Below, piece after piece: positions 63,443 through 64,000 of a DNA stretch of 64,000 nucleotides. Origin of the DNA: Bugula neritina (taxonomy: Eukaryota > Bryozoa > Gymnolaemata > Cheilostomatida > Bugulidae); contig CAXIUT010000037.1 in NCBI GenBank assembly GCA_964035545.1, positions 37,446 to 101,445 of the forward strand, given 5' to 3'. Numbering within the stretch: the stretch's first letter is position 1; every line of letters starts with the position of its first letter. The position numbers were made by a program, and so were the translations under genes. The notes below the pieces were generated by a model. That model was not told the origin of the DNA, ran no database searches, and saw only the letters and a list, made by a program, of their open reading frames with translations.

Positions 63443-64000
63443 TCATTTTATGGTACCTTCTAAGAGTATTTTCGTTACGAAGTTCATCAATTATTCTCTC
63501 TTTACTTCTCCATTTTAAATTATTACTTTAAGGAGATTAATCATTGGTTCAAAGTTAAAGCCAACCATTGCTTTTTTATCTGCTTATAGATATTTCAAAC
63601 TTCTTGGTAAAAATTATAGATTTTCAATCATATTAGAGGACATTTTTAAACTCTATAACTTTTTAAGTTTAGAAAAGTCAATTGTTTTTATTTAGTTATC
63701 ATTAATTTAAAGATTATTTAGTGATTTAAGATTTGAAACATCTAATTATTAAAGTTTGTTTTAAAACAAAAATAATTCTTCAAGATTTGATAGCTTTGAA
63801 AGGTCAACTTTTGTAAATTCATTATTAGCTAGATCAGCAAAAATAAGATTTGAATTACAAGATAAATCAATATCAGTGAGTCGATTAGAACCAACTTAAA
63901 TTCTTTAAAGAGCTGTGAGTCTTGATAGATTAATAGATGATAGTTTATTATTCCAAAAGGAAAGGCTTGTTAAATTTGGTGATAATAATTACTTATTAAC
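63443..64000 (-). CDS. Leucine-rich-repeat protein, 5' end outside window
   Basis: The visible C-terminal 185 residues contain consecutive LRRs with L..L.L..N.L pattern: NKLSSINLSRLTALQRIQVG, NRLTDIDLSCNSNLIFADLA, NEFTKVDLSKLSNLEELFLF, NKLQQLDVSNLKSLNNLQIN and DNQIKTIDFSKLKKL. After the last repeat comes a capping region and a basic tail ending at TGA 63445-63443. LRRs bind protein partners; similar short LRR proteins are common in cilia. Confidence 0.8.

Overview
The window is ciliate nuclear DNA, almost certainly macronuclear. Three observations support this. (1) Reading frames become long, continuous and family-like only if TAA and TAG encode glutamine and TGA is the sole stop; under the standard code nearly every gene shatters. 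(2) Tandem CCCCAA/TTGGGG telomere repeats occur as blocks. (3) Genes are packed with gaps of tens to a few hundred bases and are interrupted by tiny GT..AG introns, nearly all exactly 20 nt (my reconstructions range 17-28). C4A2 telomeres with this code fit oligohymenophoreans (Tetrahymena, Paramecium relatives); the intron size is Paramecium-like, whereas Tetrahymena introns are longer. I do not name a species.

Layout. Telomere blocks divide the window into units that look like small chromosomes or chromosome ends. Unit 1 (1-17747): DHHC acyltransferase, SART3/Prp24-like U6 snRNP factor, ABCG transporter, small mitochondrial-type protein, ELM2-SANT protein, second DHHC enzyme, choline-transporter-like protein, C2H2 zinc finger, PP1 inhibitor-2, degenerate cyclophilin, hypotheticals, PX protein, ATG1/ULK-like kinase, AKTIP-like UEV, small basic protein. 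Unit 2 (17748-26322) is capped at both ends: CFAP65-like axonemal protein, SKP1-like protein, ATG8-like protein with a transmembrane tail, coiled-coil protein, and the 3' part of a gene cut by the telomere. After a 200-N gap, unit 3 (26523-38111) begins with a near-identical copy of unit 2 but runs through the point where unit 2 ends, so the cut gene is complete there. It continues to a 5S rRNA gene, a membrane-anchored unknown and a CIMIP2/FAM166-like ciliary protein.

Unit 4 (38112-46261): ABHD17-like hydrolase, small putative N-myristoylated protein, a protein resembling the RAP1 C-terminal domain, coiled-coil protein, small protein, DENN/MABP protein, two tandem Rab GTPases. Unit 5 (46262-53048): coiled-coil protein, TPR protein, RBR ubiquitin ligase, histidine phosphatase, coiled-coil protein. 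Unit 6 (53049-64000): Rho-like GTPase, M20D amidohydrolase, ABCC transporter, PPP4R3/SMEK-like protein, coiled-coil protein, leucine-rich-repeat protein.

The content is that of a ciliated cell: axoneme proteins, membrane traffic (Rab, DENN, PX, AKTIP), autophagy-like (ULK, ATG8-like) and ubiquitin genes. There are no operons; neighbouring genes are convergent, divergent or tandem without clear functional grouping. Most exon joins were checked by hand: coding lengths sum to multiples of three and homology runs across the joins. Genes where this failed are flagged.
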